A stretch of DNA of 64,000 nt from contig OX352763.1 of the NCBI GenBank assembly GCA_947095585.1, forward strand, positions 101,039,908-101,103,907, read 5' to 3'. Of the stretch, positions 44,947 through 55,973 are shown piece by piece (the first letter of the stretch is position 1; every line of letters starts with the position of its first letter). Position numbers and translations under genes: made by a program. Origin of the DNA: Nephrocerus scutellatus (taxonomy: Eukaryota; Arthropoda; Insecta; Diptera; Pipunculidae). The notes below the pieces were generated by a model. That model was not told where the DNA came from and made no database searches. It was given only the letters and a program-made list of their open reading frames with translations.

Positions 44947-45253
44947 AGGCTTAGCGCATATTGAGCACAGCACAGCCCAGCACAGTGCAGCGTAGCCTAA
45001 TGCTCTGAGTCGCACAATGTTAGACTGAACACCAAACAACGCACGCAACAGAGGTATAACGCAGACGCAAACCTCTACAAATGCAAAGAGACAGAGAAGA
45101 ACTTTGTTTGCTTTACATATGTTCATATGTCGCAGAGTTGGTAGAGGTTTGCGTCTACGTTGTACCTCTGCTGCGTGCATTGTGCGACACAGAGCATTAG
45201 GCTACGCTTTGCTGTGCTGTTTTGGCCTGTGCTGCGCTCATTATGCCCTTAGC
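44947..45253. repeat. Long imperfect inverted repeat (hairpin) with a 62-bp loop
   Basis: The left arm 44947-45078 pairs with the right arm 45141-45253. Both contain GCGTAGCCTAATGCTCTG, GTCGCACAATG, AACAGAGGTA-like and GACGCAAACCTCTAC in inverted order. The left arm carries an extra segment of about 22 bp near 45023. The left outer portion (TTAGCGCATATTGAGCACAG) is also directly repeated at 44898. No coding sequence is inside. Confidence 0.75.
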
Positions 45254-45254
45254 C

Positions 45255-46195
45255 CAAATCAGGGACACTGTTGCTTTCTTTGGACTTTGTTTGGTTCAAC
45301 CGAGTACTTCTTTAAAAAACGAATTGTTTTCAAAGCACTCTTAAACTGCTTATCGCCGCCTCGAACCTCAACTTATCGAGTGCAAACAAAATTCTTTGTA
45401 ACATTGCTGGTTGTAACGGTTTCTCTGTATGTACAAGTTTGCGATAGCTACTATTGAATATTTATACACTCAACTTGTTTGCTTAAAACACAGATAATAT
45501 ACAGATTTTGCAAGCCCATGCCATTTATTTGAGGCAAATCGATTTTCATCGAGCGGTCACATTTGACCGCTTGACCAGCTTCTAATTATTTGTGCTTGAT
45601 AATTACGAAAGATTTGTGTTTTATTTCATAAATAAGTACTTGATTTTAGATGTTTACTGACTCAAATTTTAGACGTCGAAGGGAGATATACTAGACATAA
45701 AGAAGAACAAGTGAACTTTGTGTTGGTGGAACTTAAATGTTTCATTACATAACTGACAATAGATGGCTTTTAAATGCAGAAAATAATAAACAAAGCATCT
45801 GTCCATAAGCTTAAGACATCTAGGTATTTATTATTTTTGCTTAGAGAGAGAGAGAGAGAGAGACTAGAGTTGATTAAAGTAGTGAAAGCAACCGATGAAA
45901 ATTTTCGTCTTTATTTTTTAAAAAGCTTTTCCTGCAAAAACATGCCAACGAATGTTACCGTACAACGGGCAAACAGCAATAACTTACACGAATTGTTAAA
46001 AACATTTCCTTGTTAAAAATTTATTTATTTTTTATACGCTATTGCCAAAAAATGTATATTTAAAATTATATTTAAATAAAAGCAATCCATCAAAATTAAA
46101 ATTTTTCTTTTAAATTCTTTAATCAGAGATACAACACAGTGTGCAAAGCCAACTTTTAATTATAAATTATAATATGTAATAATATTTATAATATA
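45255..46195. other. Intergenic DNA with AG microsatellite
   Basis: A short AG repeat lies at 45844-45863. No gene or repeat family of this window is recognised. Confidence 0.4.
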
Positions 46196-46199
46196 TAAT

Positions 46200-46790
46200 A
46201 CTAGCGGAAATACCCGGCGTTTCCCGGCCGCGCCATCCCACTGACCCCCACTGAAGTTAACACCCACCCACTGACGCCATGCACTCTGACCCTCATTCTT
46301 ACACCGCACGACCGTCATGAAGGCCTAGAATAATTTCTATCCTAGGCGGCCTGGGTCTGCTTTGCAACCGCCCCAGGCACTCATTTCTGAAGGAACCGAG
46401 ATCAGTGATACTAGGTCTCAGCAAGATATCCTTTGGTACCACGGGCACGGGGGTTGTACCAACGGACCAGGTTTGATGGTGGGGTTGACTGAGGCTGCGG
46501 ACCCAATTCGTTCCGGGGATGTAACGTGGAGACTGCGGTTTACTCTCGATAGAGGGGAATGCCTGACGGGAATAGTTATGAGCAGATTAATGGCGAAAGC
46601 TTGGAAAGCGCGGGTTCGTCCCACTCCAATGATGATGATGATGCCCCGCCTACTGACGCCCGCCTACAGACCTCCCGCCAACTGGCTGGTGTGAATATAA
46701 GTTAGATAGCTTCAGTGGTTAAGCCTTGATGGTCAGACATACATACGCACCAACGTTCTTATATATTAAGATTATAAATATTAAATTATA
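46200..46790. mobile_element. Possible mini-me/DINE-like element with GC-rich insert
   Basis: The stretch opens ACTAGCGGAAATACCCGGCG and closes with ACATACATACGCACCAACG and TTATATATTAAGAT, an arrangement seen in dipteran microsatellite-bearing non-autonomous elements. The GC-rich part 46290-46642 ends in ATGATGATGATG, like an RTE-mobilised 3' tail. Limits and family are tentative. Confidence 0.35.
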
Positions 46791-46950
46791 TGAGAGCCCT
46801 CCGATTTTGAAGTTTTTACAAAAGTGTTGTCCACCGGAGATACACATATGTACAAAATTTGAAGAAAATCGGGCTTTGGGAACTGGGTTAAAAATTTATC
46901 GCAAGATTTCACCACCGATCGAACGAACGAACAGAACCATGCTGTTGAAG
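46790..46950 (-). mobile_element. HINE fragment (one unit and start of head)
   Basis: Minus-strand unit (TTTTTACAAAAGTGTTGTCC, CGGAGATACACATATG, GAAGAAAATCGGG, AACTGGGTTAAAAATTTATC) followed by a CGAACGAACGAACAG microsatellite. The outermost head is degraded. Confidence 0.6.
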
Positions 46951-48158
46951 TTAATTATTTGTATTTGGCAACACTGCTAATCATTTTAATTTTTGAGATT
47001 CATGTTTTTTGAAGTGAAACTTTTTTTATGGAGGGGGCTACAATTTTCAAGTGCTACACTGTTATTACTCTGTTGTACACTTTTGTTAATGTTATGCCTT
47101 GTTTTCTATAGATATATGATATAACTATATAACTATGTATATATATATACATACATATAGATATATATGCATATATACATATATATATATTACTACGGCG
47201 ACAGCTGCATTAGGAACTAAGCCATTTCTCAAGCGATTCGTATAAAACTCGGAATCGATTATTTTCGGGAAATTAACCAAGGACTCATCCCTTGAGGTAT
47301 TTACTACCTTAACGGATACAGCCTGTATAAACGAATATCTGTTGGTTTGTAATATGGCACTAAAACTCAAAAACTAAAAAGCCGATTGCGCTGAAACTTT
47401 CACAGAATATGCAGCTTAACAAAATCGCGGTAAATCACATAGTGCGAATACGATCGACGATTTGATTTGTTTAGGATTAGGCAATAGTACACGCCTCCCA
47501 TGGTAGTGATGGCAAGGCGTGGATTCATGTGTGCGGGGGCGGAGCGCCCGGGAAAAGCTAATTCTCAATAAAACTATACATTTTCCAACATTAAAAACCA
47601 ACACATGCCGACGCAAAGTTAATATAGAGAATTAAAAAACACAATCAACCTTATTACGAATGTCAGTTGTCAGCAGACGCGAACGTTTAGACGGGCGGTT
47701 TTTTATCTACTCTATCACTACTCAGACATTGTTATCGATGTAGGTCACTAGCTTCTTGCCATGTACATTTGGTGGTGGACTTAGTTTAGACTTACTCCTC
47801 TTCTTATGTTTGAGTTAGAATTAATTTAGGCTTACTTTTCTTTTGTTTAAATTAGAGTTGTATGTCTGAATTAGTAATTAATTATTTATGTATTTGGTTA
47901 TTTCTCAGGTTTCCTTCTTTGTAATCCGGCATAATTTTTTTTAGTGAAAAAAAGACTAGCGGGAAAGTTGAAAGAGATTCGAACTGACTTTTTTTCTAAT
48001 ACGAAATTTAATCGCATTTAACCATTTTACTCATACAGCCGCAGCGATACTAAGATATCTCTTAACAACCAAGCCGTTAAAAAAAATAACATAGTACATC
48101 CAGATAACAGAGATTATTTTGTGGTATCCTGGCTTTTATGTAACAGAAGAATTTTTCC
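46951..48158. other. Spacer with AT microsatellites and an isolated HINE head
   Basis: TATA/CATA microsatellites occupy about 47120-47200. CGACGCAAAGTTAATATAGAGAATT at 47609-47633 is a minus-strand HINE head with little behind it. Otherwise nothing is recognised up to the peptide-gene promoter. Confidence 0.45.
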
Positions 48159-48195
48159 TATAAAAAGAGCACACAAGCGGATAAAAAATTCAGTT
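48159..48195 (+). promoter_or_regulatory. Core promoter of the first peptide gene (TATA plus initiator)
   Basis: TATAAAAAG at 48159-48167 is followed by TCAGTT at 48190-48195, the insect initiator consensus, with the A at 48192 about 33 bp downstream of the TATA start. That predicts a 42-nt leader before the ATG at 48234. GAATTTTTCC just upstream (48149-48158) resembles a loose NF-kappaB-type site on the minus strand; that is only suggestive. Confidence 0.65.
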
Positions 48196-48233
48196 AGCAT
48201 TTTATAGTGTGAAAATAAAGATAAAACTTTAAA

Positions 48234-48398
48234 ATGCAGATGGTTCTTTTGTTTGTTCTGGCTGTAGCTTTTAGCGTTTGTTCAAATGCCGTATCCAACT
48301 TTGACGTACACGATCGTATGCTGAAAAAACGGAGAAGAATCCCAACATCGCTACCGCCAAAAAAAAAACTTGGAAATTTCTACGCATCTAGGGGTTAG
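48234..48398 (+). CDS. Small secreted basic peptide, paralogue 1 (54 residues)
   Basis: This is a complete single-exon frame of 54 codons. Residues 1-19 form a good signal peptide (MQMVLLFVLAVAFSVCSNA), with predicted cleavage near residues 19-22. The mature part starts with an acidic/His stretch (NFDVHD) and becomes strongly basic and Pro-rich (LKKRRRIP, LPPKKK), ending FYASRG with no Cys pair. A TATA box and initiator precede it and AATAAA-type signals follow near 48480. The relative at 58635 shares the signal peptide, the LPxKKK run, the DNA coding FYASRG and about 150 bp of 3' flank, so this is a duplicated gene rather than a chance ORF. I do not recognise the family. Cationic secreted composition would fit an immune or reproductive-fluid peptide, but that is inference. 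Confidence 0.75.
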   Translation: MQMVLLFVLAVAFSVCSNAVSNFDVHDRMLKKRRRIPTSLPPKKKLGNFYASRG

Positions 48399-49895
48399 CA
48401 GTAAACTTGTTTTATTTTTTTTTTTCATTTATTTGCTTTATTATGCATCTATATAAGTAGGACCATTTTAAGTCCATATTAAAAATAAAAAATTAATGTA
48501 AAAAATGGTTTTTTATTAAATTCTCAAATTAAATTCGTATCGGCCTGTGTTCATATCATATAATGAGATAAATTTTTACCCTTCTTCCTAAAGATAGATT
48601 TTATTCAAATTCTGTACAAATTTGGAATATTCATTAAGAGTAAAATACGGGAGAGTATTCTGTAGATACATTTTTGTTGCGAGCCCGAAGAGCGAGGCTT
48701 ATATTCAGAGGACATGGAAATTTTTTCAACGAGCGTGTGTAATTTTGTACGTACGTTTGCACCGTTTGTTTGCCGTGCCTTATATCTCGGCTTCTACCTG
48801 TCAAAATTTGATGGGACTTGTTTTGAAACAATTGGTTACCGCTCGGCTTGCGATGGTGTAATTTTTAATTAATAGGGGTTACGACCCCTGAGGAAACTGA
48901 AAAATTACTCAATCGACTTTTTTACGCCCAAAAGGTTTGCAAAGTTAAATGTGGTTTTTTCATTCTATTTCGATTCGACCTTATGAATAAACGACCTACA
49001 TTTAACGTTGCATGTTATTAGGCTTTTAAGATAAATTAGTCCTTAGACCGAATTACAACTAGATATACATACACGGGTGTGTAGGTACTTGCATAGCAGA
49101 ACACATTAGCGGTTTATAGTAGTGGAAAGTTTTTGGTAGAAACGATTTTCAGTACTAATCCCAAGTTAAAGTTACAGATTTAGGACTTTATTTTTAAGGG
49201 AAGACGGCAAAACAAGTCTGACGAGTTTCATTGATAATCATTTTCGTCATTGTTTGTTAAATCCTATATCTCGGCTTCTACCAGTCAGAATTTAATGGGA
49301 CATGTTTTAAAACAATTGTGATGCGTGTGGCCCGTGTAAAAAAAATCAGAAAATCAGCACTTTATAAAGAAGCGAGTTTAAAATCTCAGGCTAAAAAAAC
49401 ATATTTTCTACGCAAATTTGGTAAACAAATATTCAAAATCAATTGAAAGTTTGTATCTTTTGCAATTTGTTATCAAATTTAGTAAATTTTAAGCTTAATA
49501 TATAAAATAGAGAATTTTATAATGTATTTTTTTTTGTTCCCTTTTAAAAATCTTTGTCGTAGCTATCATTTGTTTTGTTGCATGTGTGTGAGACCGCTTG
49601 ATGCAATATGTGGTCATAGTGCTTTCAATGACATCAGTTGTTAGTGTAAGTAAAACGAGGGGTAAATCTCCCAAAATATCAGAGATCCATCGATTGGTGT
49701 TTTTAGGGAGAACGAACAACTTGACAGCAAAAAAATCAATCTGCGCCAGATTTTTTGTCAATTGGAATTCAACATTTAGCTCAGAGTATACTTGGTACTT
49801 GTGTCATCATTAAGGGCCTATATAAGGCGTACTTCCGTCATTTGTGTCGGTACAACTGCCATTTGTATTCCAAGTTTTATTGATATAAAGCGTAC
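48399..49895. other. 3' flank of peptide gene 1 and short dispersed repeat
   Basis: 48399-48560 is conserved with the flank of the second peptide gene (TATGCATCTAT, AAGTAGGACC, GTATCGGCCTG). The block CTATATCTCGGCTTCTACC near 49267 has a relative at 48781 (TATATCTCGGCTTCTACCTG ... TTTGATGGGAC), two pieces of an unidentified repeat. No gene is seen. Confidence 0.5.
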
Positions 49896-50215
49896 CCGTT
49901 TTTAAAAATTCTCTATATTACCTTCGCGTGCCCGTGGATTTGTCTGTCGTGGAATCTGGTGATCAATTTTTAACCCACTTCCTAAATCCCGATTTTATTC
50001 AAACTTTGCACATATGTGTGAGAACACTTTCTATTCAAATTTGGCTTCGGGATCATACAAATTTTTAAAACATTTACCCTATTTTATTCATATTTTGTAC
50101 ACTTGTGTATCTCTGATGAAAAACACCTTTTGTAAAAATTTGGAAGTGATCGGGCCACAATACAGAGGAAGGGCTCTCATAGGTATATATATATTTTTTT
50201 AAATTACGTCATATA
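49896..50215 (+). mobile_element. HINE copy (head and two units)
   Basis: Head AATTCTCTATATTACCTTCG, TGCCCGTGGATTTGTCTGTC, ATCAATTTTTAACCCACTT and two internal units to CTCTCATAGG. The payload GGCATCAGATCACG follows at 50218. The terminal TAGAGAATTT end was not found, so the 3' end may be missing. Confidence 0.65.
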
Positions 50216-50895
50216 GCGGCATCAGATCACGCCATACTAAGGTTCATGATTTTGTTAACTTTGAAAGTCCGATTGAATCCGATCACACTATTGAAAGAAG
50301 ATATTGAAAAATTGAGTGAAAATAATTTTAAAATTTGAATAATGGAAGACGCATTGTTGCGAATAGAGTCCCAAAAAGTATGGCTAATAATTTTCCTTTG
50401 AAATATATATATATTGCGTTTCGTTCATCTCTACAAATAAGTTATTAATTCTACTAAATAAGATGTCAAGGGAAAGACAACGCATAACGTCTCCTACATA
50501 TGAAAATGCCGATACCTTTTTTATACATTTTCCGCTGACAAATAACGAAGGAGTGGCAACTCTAATTTTGCCAGTGAATTGTTTGCACTTTATGATGATT
50601 TTTTCTCTTATGACAAGCATTCATTGAAGTCATGACTGAATCTATTTCTTATCTTTCGTAAGCATCTTCACAGATAAATATAATTCTTTATTATCGCTTT
50701 AATAAATAAACGATTAAAACTTTTTGGCGAAGTCTTTAAATAGCTATAAAAACGACATTTTCTTTTATTCAACGCTTCCAAAATCAAATTCAAATCATAG
50801 AAAAACTAGTTTTTTTGAAAAGAAACTAAAAAATATTCGTCGTGTTGATTATCTACTCGTGAGTAGAAGCTAAACGTTGCCTTATCGTCATTTAT
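50216..50895. other. HINE payload remnant and spacer
   Basis: GGCATCAGATCACGCCATAC near 50218 continues the preceding HINE. The remainder to 50895 is AT-rich with no recognised feature. Confidence 0.4.
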
Positions 50896-51388
50896 AAATT
50901 CTCTATATTGACTTCGCGTGCTCGTGGCTGGCTGGCTGGGTAGCTGGCTGGTCAGATTTTCTGATCAATTTTTAACCCACTTTCTATAGCCCGATTTTTT
51001 TGAAATTTTGCACACATTTATATTTCCGGTGACAATACTTTCTACTGTCGGGGGCTCCCATACAAATATGTTACAAAATTTACCCGATTTACTTTAAATT
51101 TTGTACACATGGAAAACACTTTTTGTAAAAATTTGGAGTGATTGGCCCCCTGGGGACCACCATATACATTTTTTAAATATCGCTATATTGCATCAGATCA
51201 CGGCAAAGTCACAGCTATGTGCTTTGTGTGCTGCGCTGTTCGCTGCCGCTGCGTTTCATTTGGTGGATGATTTTGCCACAAAACGAGCACGCAGTGTATG
51301 TGTGTGTGTATCCCCGATTAGAGAATTTACAAGAAAAATTTCAATTTTTATGGGTTGTTCTTTTATTGCTATAAGTATCCTACAACCA
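50896..51388 (+). mobile_element. Full-length HINE copy
   Basis: This is the most complete forward copy. Head AAATTCTCTATATTGACTTC is followed by a GGCTGGCTGGCT microsatellite, then ATCAATTTTTAACCCACTT, two units, payload TATTGCATCAGATCACGG with GTGTGCTGCGCTGTTC, and end GATTAGAGAATTT then TTTTTATGGGTTGTT. AAATTCTCTA and TAGAGAATTT form the subterminal inverted pair, and AAAAATTTCAATTTTT just after it can fold as a short terminal hairpin. It is about 490 bp and noncoding. Confidence 0.75.
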
Positions 51389-51520
51389 CAGTTAATATAA
51401 TATTATTATCTTTGCTACAAATGTAAACAAAAAAATAAGATGGATTACGTGGAGTGATCAGCATGGATGTCCTTTTTGTAATCATCTTTGTTCAAAAAGC
51501 AGTGACTGGAAAAGAAAAGA

Positions 51521-51908
51521 AAAAAAAAACAACCCAAAATAATTAAAAATGTTCATGTAAATTCTCCAATAACCAAAAGTTTACTGAATTCCACTATAAA
51601 CACATGCGAAGCACTGCAACCCAACAACAAAAGAACCTCAATCGCAATGCAAAGCAGCGCTGGTCAAAGCGCACACAGAACACTGTCAATATACTCATGG
51701 TATGACATGATCTGATGCCGCTATATAGTAAAAATTTGTATGGAAGCACACCGACCCCGTGGGCCGATCACTCTCAAACTCTCAAATTGTTGTCATGAAA
51801 AATACACATGTGTGCAAAGTTTGAATAAAATAGGTCTTTAAATAAATCACAAGATCTTACCAGCCAGCCAGCCAGCCACGGGCACGCGAAGTTAAAATAG
51901 AGAATTTT
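51521..51908 (-). mobile_element. Full-length HINE copy, reverse orientation
   Basis: It starts (3' end, reversed) with AACAACCCAAAATAATTAAA and CATGTAAATTCTC. It passes through the reversed payload (CATGATCTGATGCCGCTATA) and one unit, and ends with CCAGCCAGCCAGCCACGGGC and AAAATAGAGAATTT. It faces the forward copy at 50896 tail to tail. Confidence 0.75.
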
Positions 51909-51914
51909 AAACCA

Positions 51915-52617
51915 CCCAAAAAATTTTTCATGTAAATTCTCTAATAGGAGATACATAAAGTTTGCAAAGTTTGAACCGGGTTAATTTGGAAAATATTAAT
52001 ATTAAAGCCCATTCACTTAAAAATTTGTACAAAAACTGTTGCCATCGGAGATACACATGTGTTAAAAATTAGAAGGAAATCGGGTTCTATTTTAAAAAAA
52101 TTATATAGGCACCCCTCGGGCCACAGGGTCCGATCATTCAAAAATGTTTGTCCATCACAGATACACATGTGTGTTTAAAGTTTGAAAAAAATCGGGCTAA
52201 TATTTAAAAAAATTTAATGGGCACTCAGGTTTCAATCACTCCAAAAAATTTACAAAAAGTTTTGTCCTTTTGTTTTGTGTTTAAAGTTTGAGGAAATTCG
52301 GGTTAATTTAAAAAAAACAATTTGGGCACCCCTCACTCAAAAAAAAAAATCTTTTAACCATCATGTGTTTAAAATTTGAAGAAAATCGGGTTAATTTTTT
52401 TAAAAAAGGCCCGGGGTATCCAAAATTTTTACAAAAAATGTTGTCCATCGGAGATTCGGGGGCCCCAAATTTTAATAGAAAGTATTGTCACCGGAAATAT
52501 TCACGTGTGCAAATTTCAATAAAATCGGGCTTTGGAAAGTGGGTTAAATATTGATCAGAAAATCTGACCAGCCAGCCAACCAGCCACGGTCACGCAAAGT
52601 TAATATAGAGAATTTCA
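51915..52617 (-). mobile_element. HINE copy with five expanded internal units
   Basis: A 3' end (TTTTTCATGTAAATTCTCTAAT at 51918-51943) is followed by about five diverged reverse units, each with GATACACATGTG and AAAATCGGGTTAAT-like blocks. It ends at the head GACCAGCCAGCCAACCAGCC and AAGTTAATATAGAGAATTT. Unit number varies between copies (one to five or more). Confidence 0.7.
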
Positions 52618-52899
52618 AAAATTGAAAAATCCACGCACTTCTGCCTTACATTATTTGAAATTTGCATAAGCCCCCAAGTTTTGTTTCATCATAGAAGCCT
52701 CCTGTTAAGGCGAACGCTTTGATAGTAGATTGGATCAGCCAATAAAGGTTTAACATTGTGTTTGCCACTTTTAAATTTGGCTTTAGAATTACATGCATTT
52801 TCATTTTGAGTGCACCCAATGCCGAATAAACATAGCAGGCAGAAAGATTAGACGAACAAACACAATTTGTTAAAAAAAAAAGTATTTAAAAACATTAAT

Positions 52900-53420
52900 G
52901 TAAGGTAAGGTAAGCAGGGCACTTATCTAAGAGTAATAGAACTTTACGGTCTTCTTCATGATTAGTATTCTTCAAATGCTCTTTAACTTTATGTACAAAG
53001 TTTTAATTGAACCACTCAAGAAAAAGTTGTTGGGTTATTCAAGCCCTCTTGTTGGCCTTAAAAATGACAGGAAGCTCTCTGAAGTTTTTCAATACTCTTG
53101 GGCGGATAATTTGCCAATTACGATCAACTTGCATTTGTGAGTCCCTGTAGTAGTATTAGGGCAAACTGTGCATCTTTCCTTGGATTCTTTGTAGCCCTTT
53201 ATTGAATTTTCTTCTCTAAACGCTGATGTATTTCATGGTAAAAACTTCCAAAACAGCCTTATCTCATCCACATTATATATTTGCTCAATTGTTAAGGTTT
53301 CCTTTTTTATTAACTCAGCTTGCTCTTCAACAAAAAGCGTATTAAGTTGTTGTTACTTGCACAATTTCATAAGTAAAGAAATCGGTTCCGCTCATAATGG
53401 CGCAGAAGATATTTCTGAAA
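52900..53420 (-). pseudogene. Pogo/Tigger (jerky-like, DDE_1) transposase remnant
   Basis: On the minus strand, in shifting frames, it reads LTIEQIYNVDEIRLFWKFLP, NTSAFREENS, KESKERCTVCPN and GTHKCKLIVIGK, and ends KVLLLLDKCP-like. This is the order of the DDE catalytic domain of Tigger/jerky proteins, with the first and second catalytic Asp contexts. Several stops interrupt it, so it is dead. Ends and TIRs were not found. Confidence 0.65.
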
Positions 53421-53644
53421 ATCCACTGCTAAATTTGGAGCCAACTTTGGGTAGGAATACACCTTTTGTGGTGAAAACAGTACGAAACAATCTATGCGAA
53501 GCCGTCTATGCCTTAGAAGGTTTATAAAGAAATTTAGAAATGTTTTTTTCATATTTTTATTCATATATGTATATATGTTCTGCTTATTACTTATTATATA
53601 ATTATATATAATAAAAAAAATAAAAAAAAGCAAATAAATGAAAA

Positions 53645-54420
53645 CTAATTGAAGTATGCATCCGCAAGTAGGTCGTGAAATGACGAATTCTGCCTTCCAT
53701 TTTTTCCATCAGCATCTTTTACGTGGAAGACTTGTGGAAAAGTCGATTGATCAAAGTGAATTGGTGTCGAATGAGAAATAGACCCACTGTTTGAAATATC
53801 TCTCACAGATATTATAAATTTCAATTTCTCCAGCTGCCCCAAAACAAAAATTTCGTCGCAAGCCTTTTCCACTGATAATTTGCGGTATGCGGTATACGCC
53901 CAGACCTTTGCATTAATATCGGCTTCATCCCTTTCTTCTTTATGCGACAAATTTTTAATAGGCCTGGTAGCTTTTCGCAATAGGTTGTTCCTTTCACAAT
54001 TTTGTGAGCTTCTTTGTTTCTTCGTACTCTAAAAAAATTAATAAAGTAAGAAACAGTAAAAGAAATTAGAAGGAGTATTTTCGGCAGTGGCTCACACCTG
54101 TCCGTCTGTCCGTTTGTAAGCCAATGTAAATGACAAATTTAAATAAATATTGTGAAATATTGTCATCGTCTGAACTTATTACTCTCCTGATTCCAGGCTC
54201 GGGCAGCTCGAAATCTCTCAAAAAATCTAGGGCATCAAAATACCATAATTTTGGTTGATAAAGCTCATCCATCAACACCAGCGCCACTTTTTCACTTTGA
54301 ATTTTTTTTAATTGTTTTTTTTTTTGATTCTGTTTTTCACCGTATCCATTTTCATCAATGTTATTATATTCTTTTTTTAATTGTTCGTACGCTTTTTTTC
54401 TCAGATTTTGTAATGGAATT
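53645..54420 (-). pseudogene. MADF-domain-like protein fragment
   Basis: Two minus-strand frames, 54287-54066 and 53980-53645, and a decayed upstream piece give KKAYEQLKKEY, QPKLWYFDALDFLRDF and then KVWAYTAYRKLSVEKACDEI. The first two blocks match the end of a MADF DNA-binding domain. Such proteins occur as host factors and as accessory proteins of PIF/Harbinger transposons; neither context could be shown. A gap of about 85 bp between the frames could be an intron or a break. Confidence 0.4.
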
Positions 54421-55973
54421 TTTAACTATGAAAAGGATTAGGGCCTGGCGTTCAGTTTGGCCACTCGGTTTTTCATAGATACTAACCTCCTTGTGTTGCA
54501 TGCGCTTGTACGGTCTTGCTCGTCGGCTTTGGGGTGGGATCTTGGTTGGTTAGTAACATCTGTTGCATGGGTAATAATTGTAATTCGCATGCATTTGAAA
54601 GAGAAAAAAAAACTCAGAAAGGAGAAGAGTGAAAAGTGAGCGTGGGAGGGGAATCATCCCACTTCAGATCCGTCTCCAACAGAAGGGTGGAGGGGACGTT
54701 TAAGAACCGAACGATTCCTAGTTGCTGCCAGGCTTGACATGATTTATGTTGGCGGAACGGCGTACTTATGTATGCACTGCAGTACTCGTTCCAATCGTCT
54801 CTACCCACCCTTCCTTTGGGCCCCGATGTTAGTGGACCCCCTAAATGGGGTTAAGCCCTTACCGTCGATACTGCATGAGCAAGCTGAAATGGTGCATCAA
54901 GAAAAAAAGAGCAAAAAGAAGAAGAGCAAAAATAAAAATGTGTCTCCGGTAAATGATCGTTAGGAAGAAACGACAAATGTGTGTAGTGAATGTTAAACAA
55001 AAATTCAATTAATGTTTAAAGATTTAAGTATGATTCTGCGACTATAGTTTTATGGAAAGCGGTTATTAATTATTTTTAAATTTTAAGATTTTAATTCAAT
55101 ATTTTATTACCAAGCTGACATATTTTCGTTACTGCTTGGAGCTGCTCAGGAAGGAATGCAGAGCAGATATCAGCAGTGAATTAAGAGAAGACATAATCAT
55201 AAATGCTTATAACTTGCGGCGTTCGATTGATAAGTAACTTTTGCCGTCTTCTTGAACCTGATAACTTTCAACACTCAAATTCACTTGTTCTTGTTTAGTT
55301 TTAATTATATTAATATTTTAAGTCAAAATATTGCATTTCATTTAACTTTTTCAAAAAAAATTATTCTAAATAACGCATACTGGAAGACATCATAAATGTT
55401 AAGGACTCAAGTTTACTGTGATTGGATTTGGACCGATTAAATTATTGTTTGCTCCACTAAGTGGTTATTTTCCATGTACCACAAATATCCAAAATAATCG
55501 ACTTACATTTTTTATAGTTTTTAAACAATTGTGCCAGTAAATCATTGACTCAAACCAATTTTAAAAGTTTTTTCTTAAAAGAGGGTAAATTTTATTCGTA
55601 ATCGATATAGTCTATGTGCACACACGGAAAATGTAAATGTAAAAAACAAATGAACAAAACAACCCAATTTATGTATATTTCTATTTTACATATATAAAAT
55701 ATTTATAGATGTTGAACGAGAGAATACAATACAATACACAACATTTTGTGGAATTAAATTCAAATTTCCTTTTTAAATTAAATTTAAAATTTAATTCAAT
55801 TCTACTGCATGGATTTTATTTGAGAAAATTTATAATTAAAATAATTATGTACACAGATATATTATAATAATTCACATAATGTTTTTCTTTTTGGGTTTAA
55901 AATCTCATTTATATGAATATGCTATGTTGTACATACATTAGAATCACGGCGAGCTGGCGTTTGACACCCTTCA
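54421..55973. other. Intergenic region downstream of the receptor gene
   Basis: A 74-codon frame at 54739-54963 ends in a Lys/Ser run and has no recognised relatives. The rest is AT-rich. Polyadenylation signals for the minus-strand receptor gene should lie here, but none is clearly best. Confidence 0.4.

Noticed and set aside
46200..46790. GC-rich segment considered as a separate host exon
   Set aside because: It ends in an ATGATG tail and is surrounded by transposon-like sequence; the 110-codon frame has stops nearby and no recognised domain.
48149..48158. NF-kappaB-like site before the peptide-gene TATA box
   Set aside because: A single degenerate ten-base match is expected often in AT-rich DNA; mentioned only as suggestive.
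54739..54963. 74-codon plus-strand frame ending in a Lys-rich run
   Set aside because: No homology, promoter or splice evidence; the basic end comes from an A/G-rich stretch.
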